From Rhododendron vialii (Eukaryota; Streptophyta; Magnoliopsida; Ericales; Ericaceae), in assembly GCF_030253575.1 (NCBI RefSeq), contig NC_080569.1, positions 22,690,001-22,754,000 on the forward strand: a DNA stretch of 64,000 nucleotides, written 5' to 3'. The notes beneath the pieces were generated by a model. It did not search any database and was not told the DNA's origin. It saw only the letters and a program-made list of their open reading frames with translations. The position numbers and the translations under genes were made by a program. This document shows positions 1 to 10,700 of the stretch, piece by piece. How positions within the stretch are numbered: position 1 is the stretch's first letter; each line of letters begins with the position of its first letter.

Positions 1-194
1 GCAAAGTAAGCCGAGGTAAAAAAATGTAAAGTAAATGAAAAGAAGTTTTGGAAATGTATATGACGAATGCCAGAAAATTTCTTTGATTTCACGAACATGA
101 AGTACAGGTTGAAATGTAAAGACATGGGCCGAAGCCGATTAAGAAAAATACGATAGGCAGTTGCCGAACATGAAGCACACTGTTAAAGTTTTGG
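1..194 (-). other. 3' untranslated internal part of the Ty3/gypsy element
   Basis: This stretch lies between the pol stop codon (TAG on the minus strand at 195-197) and the left edge of the window. It is A-rich and non-coding. No polypurine tract or LTR start is visible, so the 3' LTR of the minus-strand element must begin outside the window. Confidence 0.55.
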
Positions 195-2309
195 CTACAT
201 GTATGCCTTCTTAAGGTTCTGTGCATTCCATGGGTTGGTAAGAACTTTCCCATTCATGTCTTCCAGCAAGTAGGCACCTTCACTAGCGATCTTGACAATG
301 CGAAAGGGACCCTCCCAGTTGGGTTTGAACTTTTGCTTCTTGCTAGCTTGCACCACCTTTCGCCAAACCAAGTCCTCTGGTTTGAAGGTCTTGGTTCGAA
401 CACTTTGGTTGTAGCTTCTTGCAACTTGTTGTTGGTATTCAGCGAGCTTTAGCTGAGCGTCGTCGCGCTTTTCTTCTGCCAAAATCAATTCTTGTTCTAC
501 TGCCTCTTCATTAGTCTTTGGATCAAAATTCTCAGTCTTCAGAGTGGGGAACTTGAACTCCAGTGGGATTACTGCCTCCATGCTGAATGCCATTGAAAAA
601 GGGGTTTGGCCAGTTGAGCGCCGGGGTGTAGAACGGTAAGCCCAGAGGACACGTGGTAATTCTTCAGCCCATTTTCCTCTCTTGGAGTTCAGTCGTTGCT
701 TAATACCGGCGCAGACAGTCTTGTTTGTAGCCTCGGCTTGTCCGTTCCCTTGGGGGTATGCTGGTGTGGAGTTGAAGAAGCGTATCCCAAATTCCTCACA
801 GAGGCTGGTTAGGTCTTTACCGACAAATTGGCTTCCATTGTCTGATACGATGGCGTACGGAACTCCGAATCTGGTTACAATGTTTTGCCAGACGAATCTG
901 CGAACGTCAGCTTCTGTGATTGTCACAAGAGGCTCGGCCTCTACCCATTTAGAGAAGTAGTCTGTTGCGGTGATCAAAAACTTGAATCCTCCTGGAGCTA
1001 TTGGTAGTTTTTCGACAATGTCGAGCCCCCATTGTGCAAAGGGCCACGGGCTGGTAATGGGAGAAAGGTTCTGGGCGGGTTGCTTTGGTATGGGGGAAAA
1101 CAGCTGGCACGGTCGGCATTTGCGGACAACTTCTTCGCTGTCTTTCTTCATGTTCTTCCAAAAGTAGTCTTGGCTCATGGCACGTTGACAAAGGGAGCGG
1201 CCGCCAGAGTGGCAGCCGCAGCTGCCAGAATGAAGTTCTGTCAGGATTTCGGGCACTTTAGTGGGGTGGACAACGAAGAGATACGGTCCGGAGATGGATT
1301 TCCTGTATAAGTGGCCGCTTTCAGAAAGCCAGTAGTAAACAGCCTTGTTCCTCACACGGTAGGCCTCCTTCTTGTCTGTGGGTAGGGTGTCGTGCTTTAG
1401 GAACGCAACGATCTCGTCCATCCAGCTGGGACCGAGTTCAACATTGAGTACCTCTGGAGTGGGCTCAAAAGACGGGCGGCCAATGCTGCCAAAGTTGATA
1501 GTTCGGAATCCTGAAGCTTTGGAAGCTGAGGTAAGGCTAGCGAGTGCGTCGGCATGCGCGTTGTGTTCGCGGTTGATCTGCTCAATTTTGAAATTGGGGA
1601 AGTTGGTGATTAGTTCGGCTACAGTTGCCTGGTATTTTGACTTCCGCGGATCCCGAGCCTCATAGTCCCCAAGTACTTGGTTAACTATGAGTTGGGAGTC
1701 ACAGAAAACGACAAGGTTGGAGATTTTCATGGCAACGGCAGAGCGTAAGCCAGCTAGGAGCGCTTCATATTCGGCTTCGTTGTTGGTGGCGGGGAAGTCG
1801 ATACTGATAGCACTTTCGCGTAGTGTTCCACAGGGGGAGACTAGGACGACCCCGGCCCCTGCTCCGTTGCTGTTTGATGCTCCGTCAACATGCAAACGCC
1901 ATATGTCGCCTTGGAAAAGGTGCCAAGGTGCTGGTGACAATTGATGCTCGGCGACGGTTTGTGTTGGGATGGGTATGTTGAGGAGTTCAGTGTCTGCTGG
2001 AGTAAGCTCAGCAATGAAATCTGCAAGAACCTGTCCTTTGATTACCGTTCGTGGTTCGAAACGGATATCAAAGTTTGCTAGCTCAACTGCCCACTTGGAG
2101 ACCCTGTTAGACAGATCCGCCTTTTGAAAGAGAGCTTTGAGGGGGTGCTCTGTTAAGACGACGATAGAGTGTGATTGGAAGTACGGCAGGAGCTTTTTGG
2201 CCGCTGAGACGAGGGCAAGGGCTAACTTTTCAAGTGGTAGGTAGCGAGTTTGAGCTGGAAGGAGTGTCTTGCTTGTGAAATAGATGGGCATGTCATTGGC
2301 ACCTTCCCG
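195..2309 (-). CDS. Ty3/gypsy pol, C-terminal part: RNase H, second RNase H, integrase
   Basis: This segment encodes the RNase H and integrase parts of a retrotransposon polyprotein. It opens with the end of the RT-linked RNase H (PIYFTSKTLL, ETRY-like ARTRYLPLEK region). A second RNase H-like domain follows, starting at LHVDGASNSNGAGAG with a later NNEAEYEALL motif. The integrase has a zinc-binding HHCC region (HSGSCGCHSGG through CRPCQ), a catalytic core with WGLDIVEKLP, VSDNGSQF and QGNGQAEA (D, D, E), and a C-terminal part ending near residue 698. Two RNase H regions are a hallmark of the Tat branch of plant Ty3/gypsy elements. The first ATG is at 2291, but the frame is open up to the TGA at 2310-2312 that separates it from gag-RT in the same frame. 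It is therefore probably not a separate gene but the second half of one polyprotein cut by a stop. Confidence 0.9.
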   Translation of the reverse strand, partial: REGANDMPIYFTSKTLLPAQTRYLPLEKLALALVSAAKKLLPYFQSHSIVVLTEHPLKALFQKADLSNRVSKWAVELANFDIRFEPRTVIKGQVLADFIAELTPADTELLNIPIPTQTVAEHQLSPAPWHLFQGDIWRLHVDGASNSNGAGAGVVLVSPCGTLRESAISIDFPATNNEAEYEALLAGLRSAVAMKISNLVVFCDSQLIVNQVLGDYEARDPRKSKYQATVAELITNFPNFKIEQINREHNAHADALASLTSASKASGFRTINFGSIGRPSFEPTPEVLNVELGPSWMDEIVAFLKHDTLPTDKKEAYRVRNKAVYYWLSESGHLYRKSISGPYLFVVHPTKVPEILTELHSGSCGCHSGGRSLCQRAMSQDYFWKNMKKDSEEVVRKCRPCQLFSPIPKQPAQNLSPITSPWPFAQWGLDIVEKLPIAPGGFKFLITATDYFSKWVEAEPLVTITEADVRRFVWQNIVTRFGVPYAIVSDNGSQFVGKDLTSLCEEFGIRFFNSTPAYPQGNGQAEATNKTVCAGIKQRLNSKRGKWAEELPRVLWAYRSTPRRSTGQTPFSMAFSMEAVIPLEFKFPTLKTENFDPKTNEEAVEQELILAEEKRDDAQLKLAEYQQQVARSYNQSVRTKTFKPEDLVWRKVVQASKKQKFKPNWEGPFRIVKIASEGAYLLEDMNGKVLTNPWNAQNLKKAYM

Positions 2310-5300
2310 TCATACAAGTGCAGAACTGGTTGCATGGGCGGACACGGCGAGATAGAGATAAAGAGTTTCGAACTCTTTAGGTTTTACCAACAGCGGTGCC
2401 GATTTTAGATAGTCTTTTAGGTCGGCAAAGGCTGAGTTACAATCCGGGGTCCATTCAAAGCTGCGTCGGCTTTTGCCCTTCAAGGCGTGGAAGAATGCGT
2501 GGCATTTGTCGGAGGATTTGCTGATGAATCGGTTGAGAGCCGCTGCCATCCCGGTGAGTCTTTGAACTTCCTTGATCGTCCTGGGTGGGCACAAATCGTG
2601 AACAGCTTTGATTTGGCTGGGGTCGGCCTCGATACCTCTTCGAGTGACCAGGTGTCCGAGAAATTTCCCGGCGCTTACCCCGAACGCACATTTTTCAGGA
2701 TTCAGCCGTAGCTTGTGTAGCTTGAGAATTTCAAAAACTTCGGCCAAGTCTCGCAGGTGGTGGGATTCCTTCTTGCTTTTGATGACCAGGTCATCAATGT
2801 AAGCCTCCACAGTGTGGCCGATTTGTTCTTCCAACATTTTGAATATTGCTCTGTTGAACGTTGCCCCTGAATTCTTGAGTCCAAAGGGCATGACGCGGTA
2901 GCAAAAGATGCCATATGATGTGATGAAAGCAGTTTTCTCCATGTCGTCGGGGTCCATGGCAATTTGGTGGTAGCCACGGTAGGCATCCAGAAAGCTTAGC
3001 CGAGCATGGCCTGCTGTCGCGTCCACAAGTTGATCAATCTTCGGCAGTGGGAACCAATCTTTTGGACAAGCGTCGTTGAGATTGGTATAATCCACGCAAA
3101 CTCGCCATTTGCCGTTTTTATTTTTAACGACAACAGTGTTGGACAGCCATGTTGGGTACTGCACTTCTTGAATTGCATTGGCTTCCAAGAGACGCTTGAC
3201 TTCTTCGACGACGGCGTCGGCGTGTTCGGCTGCAGAACGTCGTGCCTTCTGGATGACAGGTTTAGCGTCCTTCTTGATGTTGAGGGAGTGACTGATAAAT
3301 TTGGGGTCGACCCCCGGCATTTCGTTGGGGGTCCAAGCAAAGACTTCGATATTTTTCTGGAGGTATTGGAACATTTCTTCGCGGTCAGCCTCGCTGATGG
3401 AAGAGCTGATGAGGAAGAATCGGGAGCCATCCTCGTTGACTGGCATTTGGACGAGGTCTTCCTCTGCTTTGTCTTCGGCTTTTTGGTCGACGTCGTCGAT
3501 TTCTGCCATGTCGGGGACTTCAACCCATTGTACTTGTTTGGCTTTGGAGGAGTTGTGGACGGCAGAGACATAGCATTTTTTGGAGGCCACTTGGTCACCT
3601 CGCAAATCTTTCTGTTTTCCTGTGGTGCCGATGAAGCGAACGACCTGGTGGTAGGTAGAAGCAATGGCTTGCATTCCGTGGAGCCAGGTTCGGCCAAGAA
3701 TGGCGTTGTATGGGCTTGGTGCGTTGACGACGATGAATTCGACGGTCAGGGTTTTTGAGCCAACGACGATTGGGAGGAAGATTCGGCCAAGCGGCCAGAC
3801 GGGTGCGCCGTTGAAGCCGATGAGGGGTACTTCGGTAGGTTGTAGGGCTGACTCAGGTAGATCCAATTTTTTGAAAAGGTCGTAGTACATGACCTCTGCT
3901 GAACTTCCTTGATCGACAAGAATGCGTTTGACATCATGTACTCCAATTTGGACAGTTACGACGAGGGCGTCGGAGTGTGGTGTTTGCACACGTTCAAGAT
4001 CGCGCTCGGTAAAAGTAATCGTCCATTTGGGTAACTCATCTGTTCGTGGACGTTTGGATCCAGGTCCAACTGCGAGTACCTGCCTGGAAGTTGATGCGCG
4101 ACTAAGGTCAGCCTGAAGAGTTGATTCGAGGTCCTTTGACACGGGGTCGTGGATAACGTGTATCAGTGGGCGCTGTTCGTTGGGGTTGGGATTTGTCTGC
4201 CGGGCGGGGGTTTTTGATCGGTCAATGTATTGATCGAGATGGCCTTGGGCTGCCAGACGTTCCAACAGCGCTTTGTACGGAGCACATGCCGTTATGTAGT
4301 GGCCGAGCTCATTGTGATACGAGCACTTCTTCCTTGGATTCTGATCAGTTTGGCCGTTGTCTGTGCCGAGCTTGCCTGTCGGCCACTCGAACCATGGTTG
4401 CCTCATTATCTCTTTCAGAAAAGACCAAATTGGTTCCTTGAAGTGGGTGGTTTCGACCACGTAGTCGTGCTCCTTTGGCTGGCGCTTTTTCCCTTCCTTG
4501 ATGTTATGTACCTCCTTCTTGGGCTGCGAGTGTTGGGTGATTGCAGGCGGCGGCTGAGGTGCGGCCGAGTAAAGTGGTGTGGTTGTGCTCGGGATTCCTT
4601 GGGCCGCACGGTCCGCATAAAATTCTTCGAGAGCACAGAATCTCTCTACGACACGCATTAATTCTCCCATGCCGTGTGGTGGGCGGATGGCGAGTTCGTC
4701 TAGGATCTTGCTGCTGGTTTTCAGACCGTTTTTGAAAGTGCGCGCAGCCCAATATTCATCGATTCCTGGAATTTCATTGAACAGCTGCCAGTAACGCTCG
4801 GCGTATTGTCTGAGTGTTTCGGAAGGGAGTTTTCTCATCTGAGATAAGGACTCAGGCTCTTTAGCCGTTTTGTTGCTTGTGATGAAGCGTGTGTTGAAGG
4901 CACGTTCAAGGTCGGCCAGGTTCCGTATGGATCCAGCGGGCAACTTGTTGAACCACTGGAGTCCTAGGGAGCCGAGGCTGGACGGGAACGCCTTACATTT
5001 TACTTCATCCTTTAGTGTGCAGAGCTCAATGGTCTGCCGAAAGTGGATTAGGTGAGTGTAGGCCTCGCAGGTTACTGGGTCGAACTTAGTGAATTTGGGC
5101 AGATGGAATGTTGATTCCGGTGCCGTGTTGATGACGTGGGAGGTGAAGGGAGAGACGCTGAGATCCTTTAGTTGTCTTTCAAATCCTGGGCGCGGCGGTT
5201 TGCCGTGCTCGTCAGTCTTTGTTTTCTTCGAAATCCTTTCCTGGTTTTCATTTTCTGACGCCTTCTCGGCGTCCCTGCGCCGAAGCTTGTCTCGAAGGTT

Positions 5301-5531
5301 CGTTGTTGTTCGGCATGGGCCGTCGATTGTTTTGTCCTTGTTAGGGCGGGTTCTGTTGTCTTCGTTCGCACCCTCGGTGCGTACGGCTTTCCTGTTTCGC
5401 CGTGCATGGTGTTCTTCATCTAGATTCTCGGGCGGAATGTTCCCTAGACGTTCAGAGACATGGGGTCTGGTCTGTGCGGAATCTCGGCTATGGTGCGAGA
5501 CCGTTGTGCGAGAGAACTCCGCGCGACCAGT
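2310..5531 (-). CDS. Ty3/gypsy gag (C-terminal part), protease and reverse transcriptase
   Basis: The frame is open from just after the TGA at 5532-5534 down to the TGA at 2310-2312. The stretch above 4943 has no ATG but reads as gag ([39 protein letters not shown]), so a start at 4943 would be artificial. Going 5' to 3', it holds the capsid region with [15 protein letters not shown], a variant zinc knuckle [14 protein letters not shown] (near 4285-4330), an aspartic protease with active-site region LVDQGSS (near 3900-3915; Gln sits where DTG or DSG is usual, a common variant in this branch), and an RT with [37 protein letters not shown] and the catalytic [10 protein letters not shown] (near 2790-2806). 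The RNase H linked to RT begins before the stop. Domain content and order match the non-chromovirus Tat class. I see no frameshift in this part. Confidence 0.9.
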   Translation of the reverse strand, partial: TGRAEFSRTTVSHHSRDSAQTRPHVSERLGNIPPENLDEEHHARRNRKAVRTEGANEDNRTRPNKDKTIDGPCRTTTNLRDKLRRRDAEKASENENQERISKKTKTDEHGKPPRPGFERQLKDLSVSPFTSHVINTAPESTFHLPKFTKFDPVTCEAYTHLIHFRQTIELCTLKDEVKCKAFPSSLGSLGLQWFNKLPAGSIRNLADLERAFNTRFITSNKTAKEPESLSQMRKLPSETLRQYAERYWQLFNEIPGIDEYWAARTFKNGLKTSSKILDELAIRPPHGMGELMRVVERFCALEEFYADRAAQGIPSTTTPLYSAAPQPPPAITQHSQPKKEVHNIKEGKKRQPKEHDYVVETTHFKEPIWSFLKEIMRQPWFEWPTGKLGTDNGQTDQNPRKKCSYHNELGHYITACAPYKALLERLAAQGHLDQYIDRSKTPARQTNPNPNEQRPLIHVIHDPVSKDLESTLQADLSRASTSRQVLAVGPGSKRPRTDELPKWTITFTERDLERVQTPHSDALVVTVQIGVHDVKRILVDQGSSAEVMYYDLFKKLDLPESALQPTEVPLIGFNGAPVWPLGRIFLPIVVGSKTLTVEFIVVNAPSPYNAILGRTWLHGMQAIASTYHQVVRFIGTTGKQKDLRGDQVASKKCYVSAVHNSSKAKQVQWVEVPDMAEIDDVDQKAEDKAEEDLVQMPVNEDGSRFFLISSSISEADREEMFQYLQKNIEVFAWTPNEMPGVDPKFISHSLNIKKDAKPVIQKARRSAAEHADAVVEEVKRLLEANAIQEVQYPTWLSNTVVVKNKNGKWRVCVDYTNLNDACPKDWFPLPKIDQLVDATAGHARLSFLDAYRGYHQIAMDPDDMEKTAFITSYGIFCYRVMPFGLKNSGATFNRAIFKMLEEQIGHTVEAYIDDLVIKSKKESHHLRDLAEVFEILKLHKLRLNPEKCAFGVSAGKFLGHLVTRRGIEADPSQIKAVHDLCPPRTIKEVQRLTGMAAALNRFISKSSDKCHAFFHALKGKSRRSFEWTPDCNSAFADLKDYLKSAPLLVKPKEFETLYLYLAVSAHATSSALV

Positions 5532-6041
5532 TCAGTACGTACTTGTAAATGACTCGGTATCCCTCGTCCTGGTCCGCTCGTGATGGCTTCTAGAACGGTG
5601 TGTTCCAGATGCGGTAGGTTGCTTGTAAAGGATAATTCCTCTGGCGTCGCCCGGAGTCGGGGTGAAGCCTAGGCGGTCTTTCACGGACCCGCATTGGCCT
5701 CCCTCGTCCTGACGTCTTTGCGGTGGTGGTGGAGGTGGTGTTCGCCTTCTTCTACCCCCTCCTCCACCAGATCTGGATGCGGCGGGGGTGGTGTCTTGCT
5801 GCATGTGCTGTTTCATTTGGGCCACCTCTGCCCTTAACGCGGCCAACTCGTTATCGCGTTCGTCGTCGCGACGTTGTAGCAAACGGATGTAGGCCGTCGT
5901 TACGTCGTCCGCGACTAGTGAGAGACCGGATCCTGGTGCGAGGGAGATGGACATGTGTCTCTCATGGGGTGTTGTGGGGATGACATTTCCGCTAGTGTCT
6001 TTGGTCCCTGAGATGGCCACATCGGTCTGATCTCCGCCCAT
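5532..6041 (-). CDS. Ty3/gypsy gag, N-terminal part
   Basis: This is a 169-codon open frame beginning with ATG at 6041 (MGGDQTDVAISG) and ending at TGA 5532-5534. It has a coiled-coil-like stretch (RDDERDNELAALRAEVAQMK) followed by a glycine/arginine run and a proline run. It is in the same frame as the long downstream gag-protease-RT frame (6041, 5532, 2310 and 195 all agree modulo 3). The stop is therefore a single in-frame TGA rather than a gene end. It starts about 100 bases inside the element from the 5' LTR, as expected for gag. Confidence 0.75.
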   Translation of the reverse strand: MGGDQTDVAISGTKDTSGNVIPTTPHERHMSISLAPGSGLSLVADDVTTAYIRLLQRRDDERDNELAALRAEVAQMKQHMQQDTTPAASRSGGGGGRRRRTPPPPPPQRRQDEGGQCGSVKDRLGFTPTPGDARGIILYKQPTASGTHRSRSHHERTRTRDTESFTSTY

Positions 6042-6138
6042 GGTGAGCGGTTTGGTCGTTGTTTTACGGAGGAATAGAGTGTTTGGAGAACGTGAGAGCC
6101 GTTTGAATCAGAAGCGATTCACGTCGGGTTCACCAATT

Positions 6139-6812
6139 GTGTGGCCCGTCATCCTCGATCTTCTCTTTCGTTGTCGGCTTGATGGTTTGAGTCTTCTCCT
6201 AGCCTGCACAGTAAGCGCACGACTAAAAGACCAGGGCGGGGGTTGTCCCGGCAAGGCCCTCCGGCGTGAGGATGAGTAATGTGCAGAGAGAGTAGACAGA
6301 AGATTATGAGAGTGAGTATGTGGTAGCATGTACCTCTCTAGGGTTACCACCGCTAGGTATTTATAGAGTCTCCATAGCTTGCTCTCCAAGCACAGGCACG
6401 TGCCTTGCGCGGATCAGGTGACATCATCATGACGCCATTGAGCAGATCTAGTAACCGCTTTTTGGAGGTGAGCTGGCACGATCCATGTGCGCCCATGATT
6501 ATCTTTTGTTATAACCGCTTTTGCAAGCTGGACAACGCACAACCCAGCAGCTAGTCGCCGTCGACAGCGCCCATGCTCTGCAGGTGGCCAAACACGACCC
6601 TTGCAAATCCTGACTTACGACCGGCAGGAGGATAATTGTTGCACAAGGATCCGACGATAGATGTGGCCGAACACGGATCAGTCTTCCGCCGAGCCTGGAC
6701 TGGTGTGGAGCGGCGATGAACAGCAGGGACGGTAGCCGTGCTCAAAGACCGGGTTCGGCACAGATTTTGTTTGGTTCGTTCTATAGCGAACTCTCATGTT
6801 CGGCCTTCTACA
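6139..6812 (-). mobile_element. 5' LTR of the Ty3/gypsy element (minus strand)
   Basis: The element runs right to left, so its 5' LTR lies upstream of gag. On the minus strand the proposed LTR begins TGTAGAAGGCC (plus-strand end at 6812) and ends GGGCCACACA (plus-strand 6139), giving TG...CA ends. Just inside is ATTGGTGAACCCGACG, a candidate primer-binding site reaching down to about 6118. A TATA box lies in the middle (6358-6366). The boundaries are inferred from terminal motifs only, because the partner LTR is outside the window and no target duplication can be checked. The outer end (6812) is the less certain one. Confidence 0.5.
6358..6366 (-). promoter_or_regulatory. TATA box of the gypsy LTR promoter
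   Basis: On the minus strand this reads CTATAAATA, in the middle of the proposed 5' LTR and about 320 bases upstream of the gag ATG. Transcription of the element would start about 30 bases further down the minus strand. Confidence 0.5.
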
Positions 6813-6940
6813 TACATATATGTTGCCATAAGCAAGTTTCGTACCTACAAGGCTACATAATCATTGTCAAATACGTACTTTTATTGTATTGAGGCTAAAA
6901 TTCCATTTTTGCCATGAATCCTTAATATTATATGTATGTA

Positions 6941-7124
6941 CTAGTGCTAGCCCGTGCCTACGGCACTACGCATCTCGGTTGAAAGAGGAAGGCAGTTGTG
7001 TGATTTAGGTGAAAACCATGGACACTTAACTGGGAAGTGGGAGGATGCACTGTAGCCTTTAGATCAAATGAATCTGAGCCGTTCCAACAACTTGTCCCCA
7101 CACCCTTCTGTTTTATAATAGAGA
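6941..7124 (-). mobile_element. Short non-autonomous Helitron (184 bp)
   Basis: On the minus strand it begins TCTCTATTATAAAACAGAAG right after an A and ends ...GCACTAG right before a T, the A^T insertion rule of Helitrons. The 3' hairpin GTGCC-GTA-GGCAC lies 14 bases before the CTAG end. The 5' start with ATAATAAAAC and a nearby GGGTGTGG, plus the same hairpin, are shared with the element at 52238-52498, so the two belong to one family. It has no coding capacity. Confidence 0.75.
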
Positions 7125-7766
7125 TTTTCCTCTTATGACCGAACCTTTTACGATTCACGGCTAGGAAAAAAGAGAAGCTATTTTGATAAATTTTATAAGG
7201 TCAAAGTCACTGCAAATTTGGCACCAAAGATGTCTGTCATTTTTGAGCAGCAATTTTGGCTTATGCGTGGAATACTGCTTTGCCATCTATTTTGTCAAAT
7301 TTTAATTTTTAGCAGCCTAAATAGCTCATTGGGTGGACTTGCTCGTTTATGTCCGAGTATGAGAAAGTAGGGGAAAAGCATGGTAATCTTATGCTTTTGG
7401 CGTGGGTACCAAGAAATTAGGTTTGGACGGTGGACATTTAAGGCTATGAGACACTTTAGACTACTTTCCACCCTGTCAATCAAGTTGCAGAAAACTATTG
7501 TCTTTTCTAAGTTTGTTCACACTAATTTTTTTTTTGGGTACATGTTCACCCTATTGAAATACCAATGTTTTAGTCCCTTCCTCCTACCATGTGCGAAGTT
7601 TCTGTGCTTCACACCCATTGACTTTGCTTGACTTCCATAATCCTCCTACCATGTGGGAAGTTTCTGTGCTACACCCCCCATTGACTTTGCTTGACTTCCA
7701 TAAGATATGCTACGGTATTAAATATGCTTTCGGTTTTCTGAACCTGCAATTTTGAAGTTTTAAAAC
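7125..7766. other. Intergenic spacer upstream of the ankyrin gene, with a tandem duplication
   Basis: No coding potential is visible. The stretch contains a 62-bp direct tandem duplication (7580-7641 and 7642-7703, beginning CCTCCTACCAT and ending near TTGACTTCCATAA) with a few differences. It should include the promoter and 5' leader of the downstream ankyrin gene, but I see no clear TATA box. Confidence 0.6.
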
Positions 7767-10700
7767 ATGGGAAGTTTGATCAAGTTTCAACGTACTCTTT
7801 CTATCCAGTCATGCTTCCCAGAGACAGGATCTACTCCAGGTTCAGGCCAACGAACGCCACCTAATGACAACATTCACACCACACGGATCAGTGAAACTCC
7901 GGTTGATGAAGGAAAGGGTGTGGAAACTATGTTTTCTATTAAGATTCCCATGACAAACTCAGCCCAGGTGCTTCCACTACCTCCCTCCGGTCAACATGTT
8001 TCGTTACTGGTCACTGACCGCGTCAGCACCGCAATTGCATTCCGGCCTACATCCACTTCTCAACTGACTTTGCCGAGACGATTTCTTAGAGTCAGTAAGT
8101 ACATCCTTTGACGCTTATGCTATCTGGGTGTCATTTGTTTAAGCGTCTTTCTGTACTTTATCAGTCGCATCACTATTGCTCTTTCCTTCATTTCTTTTGC
8201 ACTACCTCTGTCCCATATGAGTCCCTTCTAAAAGTTTCAATTTCTAAGGTGACGCGTGATAATTGCACTCAAATTCAGTTGGAAGGCATCCATTAATTCT
8301 CAACGTTGCTCCTTTATCTTTAGTTTTGAATTTTTACATAGCCATTATACGGGATAGTTTTGAAAAACTAAAAGATTTTATCGTCTGACCTTTTCAAAGA
8401 GGAGTAATTAATCGGAAAATCTCAAAATGGAAATATGGCCCAGCAATTTGGGATGCAGAAAGTGTTGTTAGGTTCATTAAGCTAGCACCCTCAGCCCTAT
8501 AATTTGTGCTATTATTTGGATGTATTTTGATAGAGTTAGCTTTTTGATTGAAAGGATAGACGCAATTTCCTTTGAGCAGTCATTTAGTCTCCACACAAAA
8601 GAAAAGAAATAGCATTCTTGCTAGGTATGACGCAAACAAGAAGAAACTGCTAAGTGTGCTTACTACTGTCAGATCATCATTTCACTCTTTGTAGCCCGTT
8701 GAATTCGTGCCTAAGAATCCCTTCACCTCAACATGGTTTGCCACCAAGGAGTGTGAGTGTTGAACTTAGGCATCATAAGCGTATGCAGCTCCACCTACTG
8801 TCGACCTCCCTAAAACTATTCCAAAGCTTTGCTTTATGCGAATATGCTATTGCTAAGAGAAAGGAAAAGGCTCAAAAAATTGGTGTGATGAGTCGTGGCA
8901 TGGCTTCTCCAGTACCTCTGTGGGGACAATACCAAGTACCAACATACCTTTACTATTAAACAATTACGATTGAGATTTTGTTCTCTTTAGATCATCTCAT
9001 TGATTGTTAGATTGAAGGTACGCATTTTGAACTTATGGTCCACTACTAAGTAGCTAAATGAAGTTTCTTGGAGTTCCTTTGATTTATTAAGGAGAAACCT
9101 ATGTTTATGTTGCTAAGTATTTTTGTATTTGTAGAGTTGATTCTTATGTTCACAGAACATTTGGCAGGGACCAAAGCCAACATAAACCTTACTGTCTACG
9201 TGCCATTGTACCAAGCTGCACTCACAGGCGATTGGGAAAAGGCCAATGAATTCATCCGTGTGCATCCATCTTCACTGTCTGCTAGGATCACAAAGGGACG
9301 GGAAACAGCTCTTCATATAGCAGCCGGAGCCAAACAGGCCAATTTTGTGGAAGAGTTGGTCAAATTGATGAATGCAAGGGATTTGGAATTGAAGAACAAA
9401 TTTGATAACACGGCCCTTTGTTTCGCTGCTGCATCAGGAAACACACGAATTGCTGAGGTGATGGTAAAAAAGAACAGAGACTTACCGTCTATGAGGGGTA
9501 GTAAGGGGGTGACAGCGCTCCACATGGCTGCTTTATTAGGTCACAAAGACATGGTGTGGTTTCTCTATTCGGTGACTAAAGATGAAGATCTCACGAAAGA
9601 AGATTTCATCGGGCTACTTATTGCCTCCATCAGCTCAGATTTGTTTGGTAAGATGATAGTGTACATGCTTGCTTAATGTTTGAAGGAACATTTATGGACA
9701 ACTAAGCAATCTTTTCATGCTGTTTGTAGATGTAGCCCTTCACATACTTGACCGTCAACCCCAAATGGCCATTGAGCGCGATTCAAATGGGGAGACAGCC
9801 CTTCATGTTTTAGCTCGAAAGACCTTAGCATTTTCCTGCAAAAGTGGGCTTGGGATCGGACATAGATTTAGCAACTCATGTTAGTTTCTTCATTTCTTTT
9901 GGATATTATGTCTCCATATTGATACAGTCAAAATACCTACATACATATATACACGTTAAACATTTGTAGCAAGGAAAAGATGATGAGTGATCCACTTACA
10001 TATCATAAACGATTAATCGGATGTTATGATTCAAATTGCAGCTACATATATGCTCTTTCGTAGTAGACTTCTTTGGATCGCGGAAGAAGTTTTATGCATC
10101 AAAGGATTTCGGTGTAAAAAAATATTGGACATGCAACCTCTAGAGTTGCTGAAACGGCTTTGGGAACAAATAACGTGGTTGGATGATGCGCAAATTGGCA
10201 GCTTACTTAGGAGCCCTTCGCAACCAACGTTTATCGCTGCTGAGTTTGGGAACTTTGAGTTTGTTTTTGAACTCCTTCGTTCCTACCCTGACTTAATTTG
10301 GAAGGTTGATGATCAAAGCCGCAGCATTTTTCACATTGCAGTCATGCATCGCCAAGAAAAGATCTTCAACCTTATTTATGACATTGGAGCACACAAAGAT
10401 TTGATTACTGCTTATAAAGATACAAACAATACCAACATGTTACACTTGGTGGCCAAGTTGGGTCCTGCCAATCGACTAAATATCGTCTCTGGCGCCGCAC
10501 TTCAGATGCAACGCGAACTGCTATGGTTTAAGGTATAAAGTCTGTTTAATAAGTTCCCATTTTGTGTTATCTAACTATTTAAGAAGCACAAACACTGGAC
10601 ATGAGACATGGACATAACCCGATACCTATTATAATTAAGGACACATCTTTTTTAAATTAGGACATAGACAAATTAGGGGCATGTTGAACATGATTTGTGT

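Noticed and set aside
3006..3758. 250-codon open frame on the plus strand, and a 233-codon frame on the minus strand at 2996-3697
   Set aside because: Both are shadows of the protease-RT frame of the gypsy element; their text matches no family and the correct frame explains the region.
7767..8111. First ankyrin-gene exon as a separate small gene
   Set aside because: It ends in a consensus donor GTAAGT and the downstream frame fits by phase with the acceptor at 8672, so it is better taken as exon 1, though exon 2's end stays uncertain.
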